This document shows, one piece after another, positions 1 through 8,837 of a stretch of DNA of 64,000 nucleotides. The notes below the pieces were generated by a model. That model had not been told where the DNA came from. It saw nothing but the letters and a program-made list of their open reading frames with translations, and did not search any database. Position numbers and translations under genes: made by a program. Each line of letters begins with the position of its first letter. Positions within the stretch are counted from its first letter, which is position 1. The stretch covers positions 372,001-436,000 of the forward strand of contig NZ_JAMBOT010000003.1 of assembly GCF_023715725.1 (NCBI RefSeq), written 5' to 3'. This DNA is from Paenibacillus pasadenensis (GTDB taxonomy: Bacteria > Bacillota > Bacilli > Paenibacillales > Paenibacillaceae).

Positions 1-1149
1 CAGGATGAAGCCGGAGTTCTGTCCGTATTGCTCCATCGGCTCCGGGCAAACGCTTTGAATCGGCGCGGACAGCGCGTCCAGCGATGCCAGCAGCGGCGCT
101 TGGCCTGTCATTTGGATCGTGCCGAAGCTCTTCTTGGCGATAGGCTCCGGAAGCTCCAGCGGACCAAGCTCCGTGTATTTGCCGATGACTTCGCGTACGG
201 CATAATATTTCTCCGTAAGGTCACCGCTCTCGCTAAGCGGCGAATCGTAGTCGTAGCTCGTAATCGTCGGCGCCAGCTTGTCCGGGAAGTTCGCTCCGCT
301 GAAGAAGCCGAAGTTCGTGCCGCCGTGGAACATATAGAAGTTAACCGAAGCGTCGGCCGCCAGCATATCGTCCAGCACCTTCGCTACATCAGCCGCATCG
401 CGGGTATGATGCTTTTCGCCCCAGTGATCGAACCAGCCGTTCCAGTACTCCATGCACATAAGCGGTTGATCCGGCTGATATTCCAGCAGCTTGGCAAACC
501 CTTCCGCCGAACGGGAGCCGAAGTTGACCGTTTCCCAAACGCCTTCAACCATGCCGCCCTGCAGCATGTGGTCTTCCGGACCGTCGGAGGTGAACAGCAG
601 CACATCCACGCCGCGATTGACCATAGCTTCCTTCAGGAAGTTCAGGTACTTTTTATCGTTGCCGTAGCTGCCGTACTCGTTCTCGATCTGCATCGCGATA
701 ATCGGCCCGCCCTTGGTCGTAAGGAACGGCGTAAGGCGAGGAATCAGATTGTCGTAATAAGCGTCGATTTTATCCAGGAACGGCTTGTGGAAGCAGCGCA
801 GCTTCATGCCCGGATCTTTGAGCAGCCACGCCGGCAAGCCGCCGAACTCCCATTCCGCGCAAATGTAAGGGCTTGGACGGACGATAACGTACAGTCCCAG
901 CTCACCCGCAAGAGCGATGAATTTCTCGATATCGGCCAAGCCTTCAAACTCGTATTGACCTTCGTTCGGCTCATGGAGATTCCACGGCACATAGGTTTCT
1001 ACTGTATTAAAGCCGCAAGCCTTAAGCTTGAGCAGGCGGTCGCGCCAATATTCGGGAACAATACGGAAGTAATGGATTGCGCCGGACAAAATCCGAAACG
1101 GTTGATCGCCAAGCAGCAGCTGTTTGCCTTGAATGGACAGTTGACTCAC
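1..1149 (-). CDS. GH35 beta-galactosidase, C-terminus beyond the window
   Basis: Hydrolyses terminal beta-galactosides. The 383 visible residues match the N-terminal catalytic barrel of glycoside hydrolase family 35: an ILSGAIHYFR start, the QIENEYG acid/base motif (proton donor about E158), an MCMEYWNGWFDHWG nucleophile motif (about E234), and FHGGTNFGF. No signal peptide is seen, so it is probably cytoplasmic and acts on imported oligosaccharides. I chose the GTG start at 1149 because GGGAGG lies ten bases upstream and the protein then begins as family members do. The gene runs off the left edge, so the C-terminal domains are not visible. It is divergent from an AraC regulator that probably controls it. 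Family assignment is secure; the exact galactoside is unknown. Confidence 0.93.
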   Translation of the reverse strand, partial: MSQLSIQGKQLLLGDQPFRILSGAIHYFRIVPEYWRDRLLKLKACGFNTVETYVPWNLHEPNEGQYEFEGLADIEKFIALAGELGLYVIVRPSPYICAEWEFGGLPAWLLKDPGMKLRCFHKPFLDKIDAYYDNLIPRLTPFLTTKGGPIIAMQIENEYGSYGNDKKYLNFLKEAMVNRGVDVLLFTSDGPEDHMLQGGMVEGVWETVNFGSRSAEGFAKLLEYQPDQPLMCMEYWNGWFDHWGEKHHTRDAADVAKVLDDMLAADASVNFYMFHGGTNFGFFSGANFPDKLAPTITSYDYDSPLSESGDLTEKYYAVREVIGKYTELGPLELPEPIAKKSFGTIQMTGQAPLLASLDALSAPIQSVCPEPMEQYGQNSGFIL

Positions 1150-1270
1150 GGTGAGGTTACCTCCCAAAATCGATCTATGATGATCCTAATAGTAGAACTC
1201 TCAGCCCCTGCGGTGAATGCACAAACTCCTCCTTTAGTTAACCATTTGTGCCGACTGGGCCACTCTCCTA

Positions 1271-1279
1271 TGGTATAAT
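1271..1279 (+). promoter_or_regulatory. extended -10 (TGGTATAAT) for the AraC gene at 1316
   Basis: TATAAT at 1274-1279 is preceded by TG in extended -10 spacing and lies 36 bases before the start codon. No good -35 hexamer is visible, as expected for an extended -10 sigma-A promoter or one helped by an activator. Confidence 0.5.
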
Positions 1280-1315
1280 CAAGCCAATACGCGTTAGCGG
1301 GCGGGGGCAAGCATT

Positions 1316-2239
1316 ATGGATACGATTTTTCTCTTCCAAAATATCGCGAATACGCTGCAAATAACCGGCTGCCATTTCGGCGTTAAACCTGCCAAATGGT
1401 CGTATCATAAACATCATCACCCCTTCTACGAGCTGATCTGCTGTATGGAGGGCGGGGCAGTGCAGGAGATTAACGGGGAGCGGGTCGATCTCAAACAAGG
1501 CGACTGGATTGTGCTGAAATCCGGCGTAAGCCACACGATTGCCAACCATTCGACTACGCATTACGCTTTCTTCAACATCCACTTCGATCTGGACGACCTG
1601 AACGTCCGCAGCCGGCTTGGAGCAGCCCCTTTCCGCCTGATCCAGGCCGCCGATGCGGAGCGTACGCAGCTTCCGCAGCTGCTCCCTGAATTGGAGAAGC
1701 TGATGCAGCAGGAGCTGGCGTCCGACAAGCCGATGGACATGCCTTCGCCAGAGGTCGTGCAGCTGAGTTTGCCGCTTCATCAGCGGCTGGCCATGCAGGC
1801 TTATGTGCTGCTCATTTTGCAGGAAATTCTCGTGCTGCTGGAAAATCCTTCGGCGGCGGAGGATCAGTCCCGTCATCTAGTATCCGCTTATGAAGCGGAT
1901 ATGGCTCATGCTATCGAGGAGCGGCTGACAGCCGATTTTTCGGTTAATCCGTCCGTGACGGATATTGCAGCGGAATTGAATATGAGCCGAAGCCAGCTGT
2001 CCAAAATCTTCGCGAAGGTGTACGGAGTCTCGCCCCGCCAATATATTAGCCGCAGGAAGTGGGCCAAAGCGAAAGAGCTGCTCGTCACCTCGAATCTCAC
2101 CGTTTACGCCATAGCGGAGCAGCTTGGATTCAGCTCCGTCAATCACTTTTCCCGCCAATTCCGCCGCTGGACCGGGCTGTCTCCCAATCAATACCGCCAT
2201 CTGCCGCCGCAAGGCGAAACGGATGACGCCGGTCCCTAG
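1316..2239 (+). CDS. AraC-family transcriptional regulator (cupin plus HTH)
   Basis: A 307-residue one-component regulator. Residues about 20-110 form a cupin-like sugar-sensing domain (HKHHHPFYELICCMEGG, then a GDWIVLKSGVSHT stretch). Residues about 195-300 are the paired AraC helix-turn-helix (VTDIAAELNMSRSQLSKIF, later YAIAEQLGFSSVNHFSRQF). The start is an ATG with a GGGGG-type ribosome site a few bases upstream. It is divergent from the GH35 beta-galactosidase, which makes that gene the likely target. The ligand is unknown. It ends 45 bases from the convergent AraC gene and shares a terminator with it. Confidence 0.9.
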   Translation: MDTIFLFQNIANTLQITGCHFGVKPAKWSYHKHHHPFYELICCMEGGAVQEINGERVDLKQGDWIVLKSGVSHTIANHSTTHYAFFNIHFDLDDLNVRSRLGAAPFRLIQAADAERTQLPQLLPELEKLMQQELASDKPMDMPSPEVVQLSLPLHQRLAMQAYVLLILQEILVLLENPSAAEDQSRHLVSAYEADMAHAIEERLTADFSVNPSVTDIAAELNMSRSQLSKIFAKVYGVSPRQYISRRKWAKAKELLVTSNLTVYAIAEQLGFSSVNHFSRQFRRWTGLSPNQYRHLPPQGETDDAGP

Positions 2240-2256
2240 CGGCCCCGTACGTATGT

Positions 2257-2295
2257 AAAAAATAGGTTGAGCCGTAAAACGCGCTCAACCTTTTT
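2257..2295. terminator. bidirectional rho-independent terminator
   Basis: Arms AGGTTGAGC (2264-2272) and GCTCAACCT (2283-2291) are flanked by an A-run on the left and a T-run on the right, between two convergent AraC genes. It overlaps the stop codon of the minus-strand gene. Confidence 0.8.
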
Positions 2296-3187
2296 GGCTT
2301 GCCTTTTGCTCGATCCGGCTTCTTGCCTTGACCGATTTGGCGTATTCCGAAGGGTTCATGCCGCTGGAGCGTTTAAACGCCTTGGAAAAATAATGCACGC
2401 TGCTAAATCCGAGCTGGCGCGAGATTTCTGTAAAGTTATGCCCGTCCTCGCGGATGAGCAGCTTGGCTTTTTCCATTTTCATATGAGCGTAATATTCCAT
2501 GACCGTCTTGCCCGTATGGCGCTTGAACAGCTCCTTGAGCTTTGTATTGGCTATATGAAGCGTTTGGCTGATCTCCATGAGGCTCAGCTGCGAGGATAAC
2601 CGCTCTTCCATTAAAGTAACGATCGCAGACACAAGCCGGTCCTCGTCCTTTTCCTTTGGCAGCAGCAGCGGAGCCCGTCCATGCTCCAGGGACGAATCGC
2701 CCCGCAGCAGCAGGATCAGGAAGGTTTCCAGATACACCTTCACCAGCTGCTCGCTGCCGAGCGGCTGGTTCGGGTTCCGGGTCAGCGGATAGCGGAACGG
2801 AAACTCAAACGCATTGGCGCCTTCGCTGATAATTCGGGCCATAGCGTTGCGCTGCTCGTGATTCAGCAGAAATAATTTGTCCGCGAACCGCTCCATCATC
2901 GGAGAGTGGCAGTCGAAGGTGATGACGATGACGTTAGGGGCTTTGCCGCGTATCGCCGTCAGGCTGTGAAACTCGTTGGGCTTATGAAAAATGAGGCTGC
3001 CCTGCTGCAGGCTGTAGCGCCGGCTGTCGGCGATGACCTCGATTTCCCCTTTATCCACGTAGACCAGCTCCCAGAAGTCATGCTTCTCCCCGGAGAATAT
3101 ATAATCTTTGCCGAACTCAAAGTAAAACATCGTAATGATGCTGCGGATGTCGAAAAACAGGTTCAGATGCGTCCTTTCCAGATTCAT
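2285..3187 (-). CDS. AraC-family transcriptional regulator
   Basis: A 300-residue AraC-type regulator. The N-terminal half resembles an AraC arm/cupin domain (HDFWELVYVDKGEIEV, then a GSLIFHKPNEFHSL turn). The C-terminal about 100 residues carry the double HTH (MEISQTLHIANTKLKELFKRH and FTEISRQLGFSSVHYFSKAF). The open frame extends upstream to 3322, but that would run into the divergent oxidoreductase gene. The ATG at 3187 with GGGAG upstream gives a normal family length and leaves a 118-base intergenic region. It probably controls the divergent Gfo/Idh/MocA gene. Confidence 0.88.
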   Translation of the reverse strand: MNLERTHLNLFFDIRSIITMFYFEFGKDYIFSGEKHDFWELVYVDKGEIEVIADSRRYSLQQGSLIFHKPNEFHSLTAIRGKAPNVIVITFDCHSPMMERFADKLFLLNHEQRNAMARIISEGANAFEFPFRYPLTRNPNQPLGSEQLVKVYLETFLILLLRGDSSLEHGRAPLLLPKEKDEDRLVSAIVTLMEERLSSQLSLMEISQTLHIANTKLKELFKRHTGKTVMEYYAHMKMEKAKLLIREDGHNFTEISRQLGFSSVHYFSKAFKRSSGMNPSEYAKSVKARSRIEQKASQKG

Positions 3188-3305
3188 CAGCTTGGCAGCT
3201 CCCTTCCCCAAAATGACAAATAATGCGTCTGCGAGTACAAAGCCAGTCTCTGCGGTTGTTTCGTATAATGAAACAAGTCCATCACCGCAAAAGGAGGCAT
3301 TGGTT

Positions 3306-4418
3306 ATGAAGTTAGGCGTCATTGGATACGGATCCCGGATTCAGCACGTCATCCAGGAAATAATCAAGCTGGAACCGACCTGCACGGTATCGGCCATCGT
3401 CGACCCTCAGAGCCGAATGTACCAGGAACATCAACCGCAGCTGCTGCAGCATACCGCTTTTTACGATACGCCGGAGGCGATGCTTGCTTCCGCCGAGCTG
3501 GACGGCGTACTGATCGGCACGAGATGTTATCTTCACACCGAGATGGCGCTGAAGGTGCTCCCGACGCGCATTCCGCTCTTTCTGGAAAAACCGGTCGCAA
3601 CGACCATGGAAGATCTGCTCCGGTTAAAAGCAGGCGCTGAGCAGTGGAACGCTCCCGTCACCGTATCTTTCCCGCTTCGCGTATGTGACATCGTACAGGT
3701 AGTCAAAGAAATCGTCGATTCCGGCAAAATCGGAACCATCGAGCATGTGCAGGCCGTGAACAACGTTCCTTACGGCTCCGTCTACTACCATAACTGGTAC
3801 CGCGACGAGTCGCTAACCGGAGGACTGTTCCTGCAAAAGGCCACGCATGACTTCGATTATATCAATCATGTGCTTCAATATCAGCCTGTCAGCGTCTGCG
3901 CCATGACATCCAAGCAGATCTATAAAGGCGACAAGCCCGCCGGTCTGCATTGCCATCAGTGCGACGAGAAGCATAGTTGTCCTGACAGCGCCGCGCACGA
4001 TGAAAAAATGCAATGCGTATTCGGCACGGATACCGGCAACGAGGATTCCGGCAGCGCTCTTGTCTACTACGACACAGGCATGCATGTTTCCTACTCGCAG
4101 AACTTTTTCGCCCGCAGAGGTGCAGAGGCCCGCGGCGCGCGCTTCCTGGGTTATAAAGGCACCGTGGAATTCGATTTTTACACCGAGACTATCAAGGTGT
4201 TTATGCATCATACGGACCGGGTGGAAACGTACCAAATTAAGTCGGACCAAAGCCATTTTGGCGGCGACAAAGTGCTTGCCCGCAACTACATCGACATGAT
4301 TCAAAACAAAAGCGCTTCGATTAGCCCGATTGAGGGCGGCCTGATGAGCGCCCTGCAATGTCTCAAAGCGCGGGAATCCGCGTTGACGAATACGTTTCAA
4401 ACGATTGACTGGAACTAA
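3306..4418 (+). CDS. Gfo/Idh/MocA-family NAD(P)-dependent oxidoreductase
   Basis: A 370-residue sugar or inositol dehydrogenase-like enzyme. A Rossmann GVIGYGSRI motif opens the protein, EKPVATTMEDL at about residues 93-104 is the family's EKP motif, and the rest is the C-terminal alpha/beta substrate domain. The ATG at 3306 follows AAAGGAGG at ideal spacing; an in-frame extension back to 3135 has no such site and overlaps the neighbouring promoter. An unusual C-x2-C...C-x-D stretch at about residues 219-230 (HCHQCDEKHSC) could bind a metal. The substrate cannot be read from the sequence. The gene stands alone between an AraC gene and a terminator. Confidence 0.9.
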   Translation: MKLGVIGYGSRIQHVIQEIIKLEPTCTVSAIVDPQSRMYQEHQPQLLQHTAFYDTPEAMLASAELDGVLIGTRCYLHTEMALKVLPTRIPLFLEKPVATTMEDLLRLKAGAEQWNAPVTVSFPLRVCDIVQVVKEIVDSGKIGTIEHVQAVNNVPYGSVYYHNWYRDESLTGGLFLQKATHDFDYINHVLQYQPVSVCAMTSKQIYKGDKPAGLHCHQCDEKHSCPDSAAHDEKMQCVFGTDTGNEDSGSALVYYDTGMHVSYSQNFFARRGAEARGARFLGYKGTVEFDFYTETIKVFMHHTDRVETYQIKSDQSHFGGDKVLARNYIDMIQNKSASISPIEGGLMSALQCLKARESALTNTFQTIDWN

Positions 4419-4433
4419 AACAAACCAAGAAGA

Positions 4434-4459
4434 GAAGCCGGTTACCCGGCTTCTTTTTT
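4434..4459 (+). terminator. terminator of the Gfo/Idh/MocA gene
   Basis: Perfect 8-bp arms GAAGCCGG/CCGGCTTC separated by TTAC and followed by six T residues, 15 bases after the stop. Confidence 0.92.
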
Positions 4460-4492
4460 ATTATCCTCATAACGGCATTCTAAATATAAGGG

Positions 4493-4536
4493 AAAAACGA
4501 CCGGCACTCCGCTTCCGCAGGCGCCCGGTCGTTTTT
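4493..4536 (-). terminator. terminator of the sugar ABC operon
   Basis: Arms CGACCGG (4498-4504) and CCGGTCG (4525-4531), with a T-run on the minus strand (AAAAA at 4493-4497 on the plus strand). It lies just after the binding-protein stop at 4544. TTTTT on the other side makes it potentially bidirectional. Confidence 0.85.
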
Positions 4537-4543
4537 AGTTGTG

Positions 4544-6136
4544 TTAACGGCCTTCTGCAGCCGCTTGTTTGTTTGTTTCTTCGACGAGCTTCGTGCCGCC
4601 TTTTTTCAGCCATTCTTCTTTAAACTTCGCGAAGTCGGCCGGTACGTCTTTGGATTTGACGATCATATCGACGATTTGTTGATTCACGTAATCGCCCAGC
4701 TCGCCGACCATAGCAGGATCCAGTGCGTCCTCGCTAATATTCAGGAACTCCAGCGGATCTGGAACTGCGTAATCGCCTGTGGATTTGGCAGCAGTCAGAA
4801 TCTGATCGCGGTTAGGCGTGCTTTCAGGCAGGAAGTCCGTGTTCCAGGAGACCAGCGTTCTCAGTTTAAACGCAAAGTCCTTGTCTTTCTCTTCTGGCGT
4901 CATAATCGGAACTTTTTTGTCGCCTTCCAGCTTATAATGTACGCCCTCGATGCCGTTCAGCATCAGGTCTTGGCCTTCCTCTGACAGCAGGTAGTCAAGC
5001 AGCTCAAGCGCTTTTTGCTTCTTCTCGTCGGAAATGCCCGCGTTGATCGAAGTTTGCAGCCAGAAGTTGCTGGAGCCGTCCATACGCTGCTTGCCGTTTG
5101 CGCCCTTCAGCGTTCCGACCCAAGTGAAGATCGACTTCGGATCTTTGTCTGCGTAAGCTTTTTGGAATTTATTGGTGATGTCCGTATAGAACGTGGCATT
5201 CAGGTTGTTGACAATCATGCCGACTTTGCCGGTAATGAACTTTTCAACCTTTTGCTCATCCGTGTTCAGCATGAAGTCCGGATCGAGAAGCTTCTCACCG
5301 TACATTTTGTTCAGGAACGCTACGCTTTGCTCCATTCCCGGCGAGATAACTTCCGGCTCGAATTTTCCGTCAGCCGTCTTTTGGAAACGGCCCGTGCTCG
5401 CGTCGAATGCGTTAAAAATCGGATATTGCCACCATACGCCGCCGGAGCTGGACGTGTAGCCATACGTATCCTTTTTGCCGTTGCCGTCCGGATCGTTCTC
5501 CGTAAACGCTTTCGCTACTGCGTAGAATTCGTCAATCGTCGTCGGCACCTTCAGACCCAGCTTATCCAGCCAGTCCTTGCGGATCAGGATGTTATGGCCG
5601 TTAATGGAGTTTTTGCCGCTGCCCGATTCGTTGAAGATCGGAAGCCCGTAATGTTTGCCCTCAGTCGATTTTGCAAGCACCTCGAAGTTAGCCAGCGATT
5701 TGCCGATGTTCGGGTATTTCGATGCTTCATCGGAAAGATTCAGAAGGAGGCCTTCCTTGACCCACTGCTTGTACTGAATCGGCTTGCCGATTCCATTGGA
5801 GACGAACACATCCGGCATCTCTCCGGAGGCGATCATAACGTTAAGCTTCTCCTCCCAGTCGTTCCAGGAAGCAACGATCGGCTTCAGCTTAATGTTCAGT
5901 TTCTCCTGCAGCCGTTTGTAGATGGCGGAATCCGGTGCATCTACTCCTTCAAAATCCCATCTGAATATGGACAGCTCGACCGGAGCGGCCGGTTTGTCCG
6001 ACCCTCCGCTGTTGTTCGCCGCCGGCGTATTAGCCGCTCCTTCTCCGTTATTGCCGCCGGAGCAGCCGGCGATTACGCCAGCGAGCAGCGGCACAACGGC
6101 CATGGAAGCGATCCATTTCTTTTTTGTTCTATTCAT
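4544..6136 (-). CDS. extracellular sugar-binding lipoprotein of an ABC importer (LplA/YtcQ type)
   Basis: A 530-residue solute-binding protein. A lysine-rich start and hydrophobic stretch lead to an LAGVIAGC lipobox (Cys about 25), then a Gly/Asn/Ala linker and a family-1-type extracellular binding fold. The DPDGNGKKDTYGYT segment matches the calcium-like loop found in this Paenibacillus/Bacillus subgroup. It would capture oligosaccharide outside the membrane and pass it to the two permeases encoded upstream. GGGGAG lies ten bases before the ATG. No ATPase gene is nearby; such systems usually share an MsmX-type ATPase encoded elsewhere. Confidence 0.93.
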   Translation of the reverse strand: MNRTKKKWIASMAVVPLLAGVIAGCSGGNNGEGAANTPAANNSGGSDKPAAPVELSIFRWDFEGVDAPDSAIYKRLQEKLNIKLKPIVASWNDWEEKLNVMIASGEMPDVFVSNGIGKPIQYKQWVKEGLLLNLSDEASKYPNIGKSLANFEVLAKSTEGKHYGLPIFNESGSGKNSINGHNILIRKDWLDKLGLKVPTTIDEFYAVAKAFTENDPDGNGKKDTYGYTSSSGGVWWQYPIFNAFDASTGRFQKTADGKFEPEVISPGMEQSVAFLNKMYGEKLLDPDFMLNTDEQKVEKFITGKVGMIVNNLNATFYTDITNKFQKAYADKDPKSIFTWVGTLKGANGKQRMDGSSNFWLQTSINAGISDEKKQKALELLDYLLSEEGQDLMLNGIEGVHYKLEGDKKVPIMTPEEKDKDFAFKLRTLVSWNTDFLPESTPNRDQILTAAKSTGDYAVPDPLEFLNISEDALDPAMVGELGDYVNQQIVDMIVKSKDVPADFAKFKEEWLKKGGTKLVEETNKQAAAEGR

Positions 6137-6204
6137 TTCTTTTCAGCTCCCCTTATGATCATTGAACTAACAAGATTATCGAATTATCATTTCGCGAAAT
6201 AAGG

Positions 6205-7080
6205 TCAGCTCTTGATCGAGCCGATCATCACCCCTTTCACGAAATGCTTTTGGATGAACGGATACACGATAATAATCGGGATAACGGAAATCATGACGAT
6301 GGCGTTTTTGATTGTATCCGCAAGCATGAACTGCTCGTTCACGGCGCTTACGCTCGCCGTTGTGTTCGTATTGTTATTGATGAGAATATCCCGCAGCACC
6401 ATGGCCAGCGGCCACTGATCCTTATCGTTCAGGAACAGCATCGGCTGATACCAGTTGTTCCATTGGCCGACAGCGATGAACAGCCCGATTGTGGCGAGAG
6501 ATGGAATCGACAGCGGCAAAATAATCCGGAAGAAGATGGTCATGTAACCGGCGCCGTCCATTTTGGCCGACTCTTCCAGCTCCAGCGGTATGCTCTGGAA
6601 AAACGTTTTAAGTACAATCATATTGTACATGCTAAGCGCCGCAGGGATAATCATCACGGACAAATGATTGACCATACCGAGATTTTTGATCAGCAGGTAG
6701 TACGGAATGAGACCGCCGGAGAAGAACATGGTGAATACCATGAACAGAAAGATGGCTGAACGCCCCGGCAAGTCCTGCTTAATAAGCGGATAGGCCGTAA
6801 TAGCCGTAATGAACAGCTGGTAAAACGTGCCCAGCACGGTTACGAACAAGGAAACAAGCAGCGCCTTTGGAATCGTATTTTTGGAAAATACGTATTCGTA
6901 TGCTTCAAACGACCATTTGGTAGGGAACAGGTTAAAGCTCGATTTAATGGCTTCCTCGTAGGGCAGAACCGAGCCGATTAGGACGTGCCAGAATGGGTAC
7001 AGGGTAACAATGGCCAGGAGCAGCAGGAAGACGATATTCACTGCGTCGAAAATTTTGCCGGACAGGCTGGTTGTTTTCAT
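6205..7080 (-). CDS. sugar ABC transporter permease (LplC/YtcP type)
   Basis: A 291-residue inner-membrane permease with about six transmembrane helices. The EAA loop (about residues 185-205, LEESAKMDGAGYMTIFFRIILP) contacts the shared ATPase, and the ending GVMIGSIKS is typical of the CUT1 LplC/YtcP group. It follows the partner permease by 18 bases and precedes the binding protein by 68 bases, so the three are one operon. Confidence 0.93.
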   Translation of the reverse strand: MKTTSLSGKIFDAVNIVFLLLLAIVTLYPFWHVLIGSVLPYEEAIKSSFNLFPTKWSFEAYEYVFSKNTIPKALLVSLFVTVLGTFYQLFITAITAYPLIKQDLPGRSAIFLFMVFTMFFSGGLIPYYLLIKNLGMVNHLSVMIIPAALSMYNMIVLKTFFQSIPLELEESAKMDGAGYMTIFFRIILPLSIPSLATIGLFIAVGQWNNWYQPMLFLNDKDQWPLAMVLRDILINNNTNTTASVSAVNEQFMLADTIKNAIVMISVIPIIIVYPFIQKHFVKGVMIGSIKS

Positions 7081-7098
7081 CGTTAGGGTTCACCGCCT

Positions 7099-8058
7099 TT
7101 AATAAATGCCTTGACCGCTCAGCTTTTTGGATGTGTAGTTCACAAGCACGAGGAGCGTGAAGTTGATGACGTTGAGTAGAAGCCCGATTGCGGTCGCCAC
7201 GCTGTATTCGCCTTGCGTCAAACCGATCCGGTACACGTAGGTGTCGATGACGTCGCCGCTCTCGTAAACCATCGTGTTGTACAAGTTGAAGACTTGGTCA
7301 AAACCGCCGTTCATCATGCTGCCGAAGTTCAGAATGAGCAAGATAGAGATGATTGGGAGCAGGCTTGGCAATGTAATATAGATGACCTGTTTGAAGCGGT
7401 TCGCTCCGTCCACGGTAGCGGCTTCGTACAGATCGGGGTTAATGCCAGCCAGCGCTGCCATATAGATGATGGTGCCCCAGCCAATTTCCTTCCAAATTCC
7501 GGAAATAATCAGCAACGGACGGAACATGCCGTCGTTCGTCAAAAAGTTAATGGGAGTCCCGCCAAAAGCGACGATAATATTGTTGACCAATCCCTCCGTG
7601 GAGAGGATTGAGAAAATAATACCGGCAATCGTTACCCAGGAAATAAAGTGCGGCAGATAAATGATCGTTTGAATGGAACGTTTGAAAAACTTATGCCGAA
7701 CCTCATTAAGCAAAATAGCCAGAATAATTGGCGCCGGGAACCCGAATACGAGCCGCAGCAGGTTGATCTCGATTGTATTGCGGAATACTTGCCAGAACTT
7801 TTCCGTTCGGAATATTTTCTCAAAATGCTCCAGCCCTACCCACGGGCTGCCTAGAATGCCCTTTGTTATCCAGAAATCCTTGAAGGCGATCGACGCCCCG
7901 TACATCGGAATGTAACTGAAAATAATAAGGAACACGATAGCCGGCAGCAGCATCACGTAGAGCATCCTATAGCCCATAATCCGCTTCCGCAGCTCGCTCC
8001 GGGCGGCTGATTTGATTTTGCCTGCATCTGGATTGGCCTTAGCCACACTGGCATCCAT
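7099..8058 (-). CDS. sugar ABC transporter permease (LplB/YtcP-partner type)
   Basis: First gene of the importer operon. About 319 residues with a basic cytoplasmic N-terminus, a first helix near residues 30-55, MYGASIAFKDFWITKGI (the family's YGxxIAFKDF motif) and an EAA loop (LYEAATVDGANRFKQVIYITLP). I prefer the ATG at 8058, nine bases after AGGTG. A GTG at 8070 is a possible alternative start. The only regulators nearby on this strand are the YesN/YesM-like genes about 780 bases upstream. Confidence 0.9.
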   Translation of the reverse strand: MDASVAKANPDAGKIKSAARSELRKRIMGYRMLYVMLLPAIVFLIIFSYIPMYGASIAFKDFWITKGILGSPWVGLEHFEKIFRTEKFWQVFRNTIEINLLRLVFGFPAPIILAILLNEVRHKFFKRSIQTIIYLPHFISWVTIAGIIFSILSTEGLVNNIIVAFGGTPINFLTNDGMFRPLLIISGIWKEIGWGTIIYMAALAGINPDLYEAATVDGANRFKQVIYITLPSLLPIISILLILNFGSMMNGGFDQVFNLYNTMVYESGDVIDTYVYRIGLTQGEYSVATAIGLLLNVINFTLLVLVNYTSKKLSGQGIY

Positions 8059-8837
8059 CGTTTGCTTCACCTGCTCTCTTGATATGTGCGCAACATGCGG
8101 ACCCGAACCGAGTCTGATCCGTGGGGGCGCTCCCCGTTGTAGGTCTATTGTGCCACAGGCCTGAGCAGGGTTATATGTACTGAGACTGGAAGCTTAGTTG
8201 TGGTTTTTTACGATGTTTGGACGGATAGAGTGAAATTAGACAACAGAACAAACAGAGCGGGCAAAGTCCCTCGGCTCACTTCAGCATTAGGAATGGATCA
8301 TGTGCACACGGATGGATTGAACATGAAAAATGGCGTTATTTCTACCGGCGCTCGTAGTCTGCCCAAATCAAACAGCCCCCTCCAAAGGATTGGAAGGGGG
8401 CTGTTTTACATTTATAGACTATTGATAAATCGCCTTTTTTTATGCTTCATTCAGAAAGTCCAATCCCAAGTCACTCTACGACATAAGATGTCAGATATCA
8501 CTAGATTCATAAAAAGAAAAGCTTTGTCTCAGAACACACCGACACTCCCAACTCCGCTTAACATCCCGCGCCAAGTTCAAGGGACAAGAGGTCAGACGCA
8601 TATTGAGTTAACTCTCCGTTTTACGTACACCGTTACTTCAACTTTATTCTTTAATATAAGACAATTTCCTATTCCTCCCAGTTTTCCCGCGGAGGCGCAG
8701 TTATCATTTGAAATATCTTGCCACTATGGGTATTCCGGCAGAAGTTCCTCTGTGTCCAATTATAGCTCCACGGGCATTCCCTTAAGATTTATTTCTACAA
8801 AGAGCATTTATAACCCGGATTAACCTATGGAGCTTCG
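8059..8837. other. 779-base gap without a convincing gene
   Basis: Lies between the permease gene and the response regulator. The right half (about 8400-8830) is visibly more A+T-rich than its surroundings. A 207-codon plus-strand frame (8200-8823) crosses a hairpin, lacks a ribosome site and resembles nothing I know. Minus-strand frames are broken by many stops. It may hold the importer promoter near 8059-8200 and a degraded remnant. Confidence 0.5.
8371..8407. terminator. hairpin, probable terminator
   Basis: Arms AACAGCCCCCTCC and GGAAGGGGGCTGTT pair with one bulge, with T-rich flanks on both strands. On the minus strand it would end the YesM/YesN-like transcript about 430 bases after its stop and separate it from the importer operon. 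Confidence 0.65.

Noticed and set aside
28..1278. A 416-codon plus-strand frame
   Set aside because: Antisense to the GH35 beta-galactosidase, whose catalytic motifs are clear on the minus strand.
5015..6202. A 395-codon plus-strand frame
   Set aside because: Antisense to the sugar-binding lipoprotein; no ribosome site or recognisable domain.
8200..8823. A 207-codon plus-strand frame in the large gap
   Set aside because: It crosses a terminator-like hairpin, lacks a Shine-Dalgarno site and resembles no protein I know.
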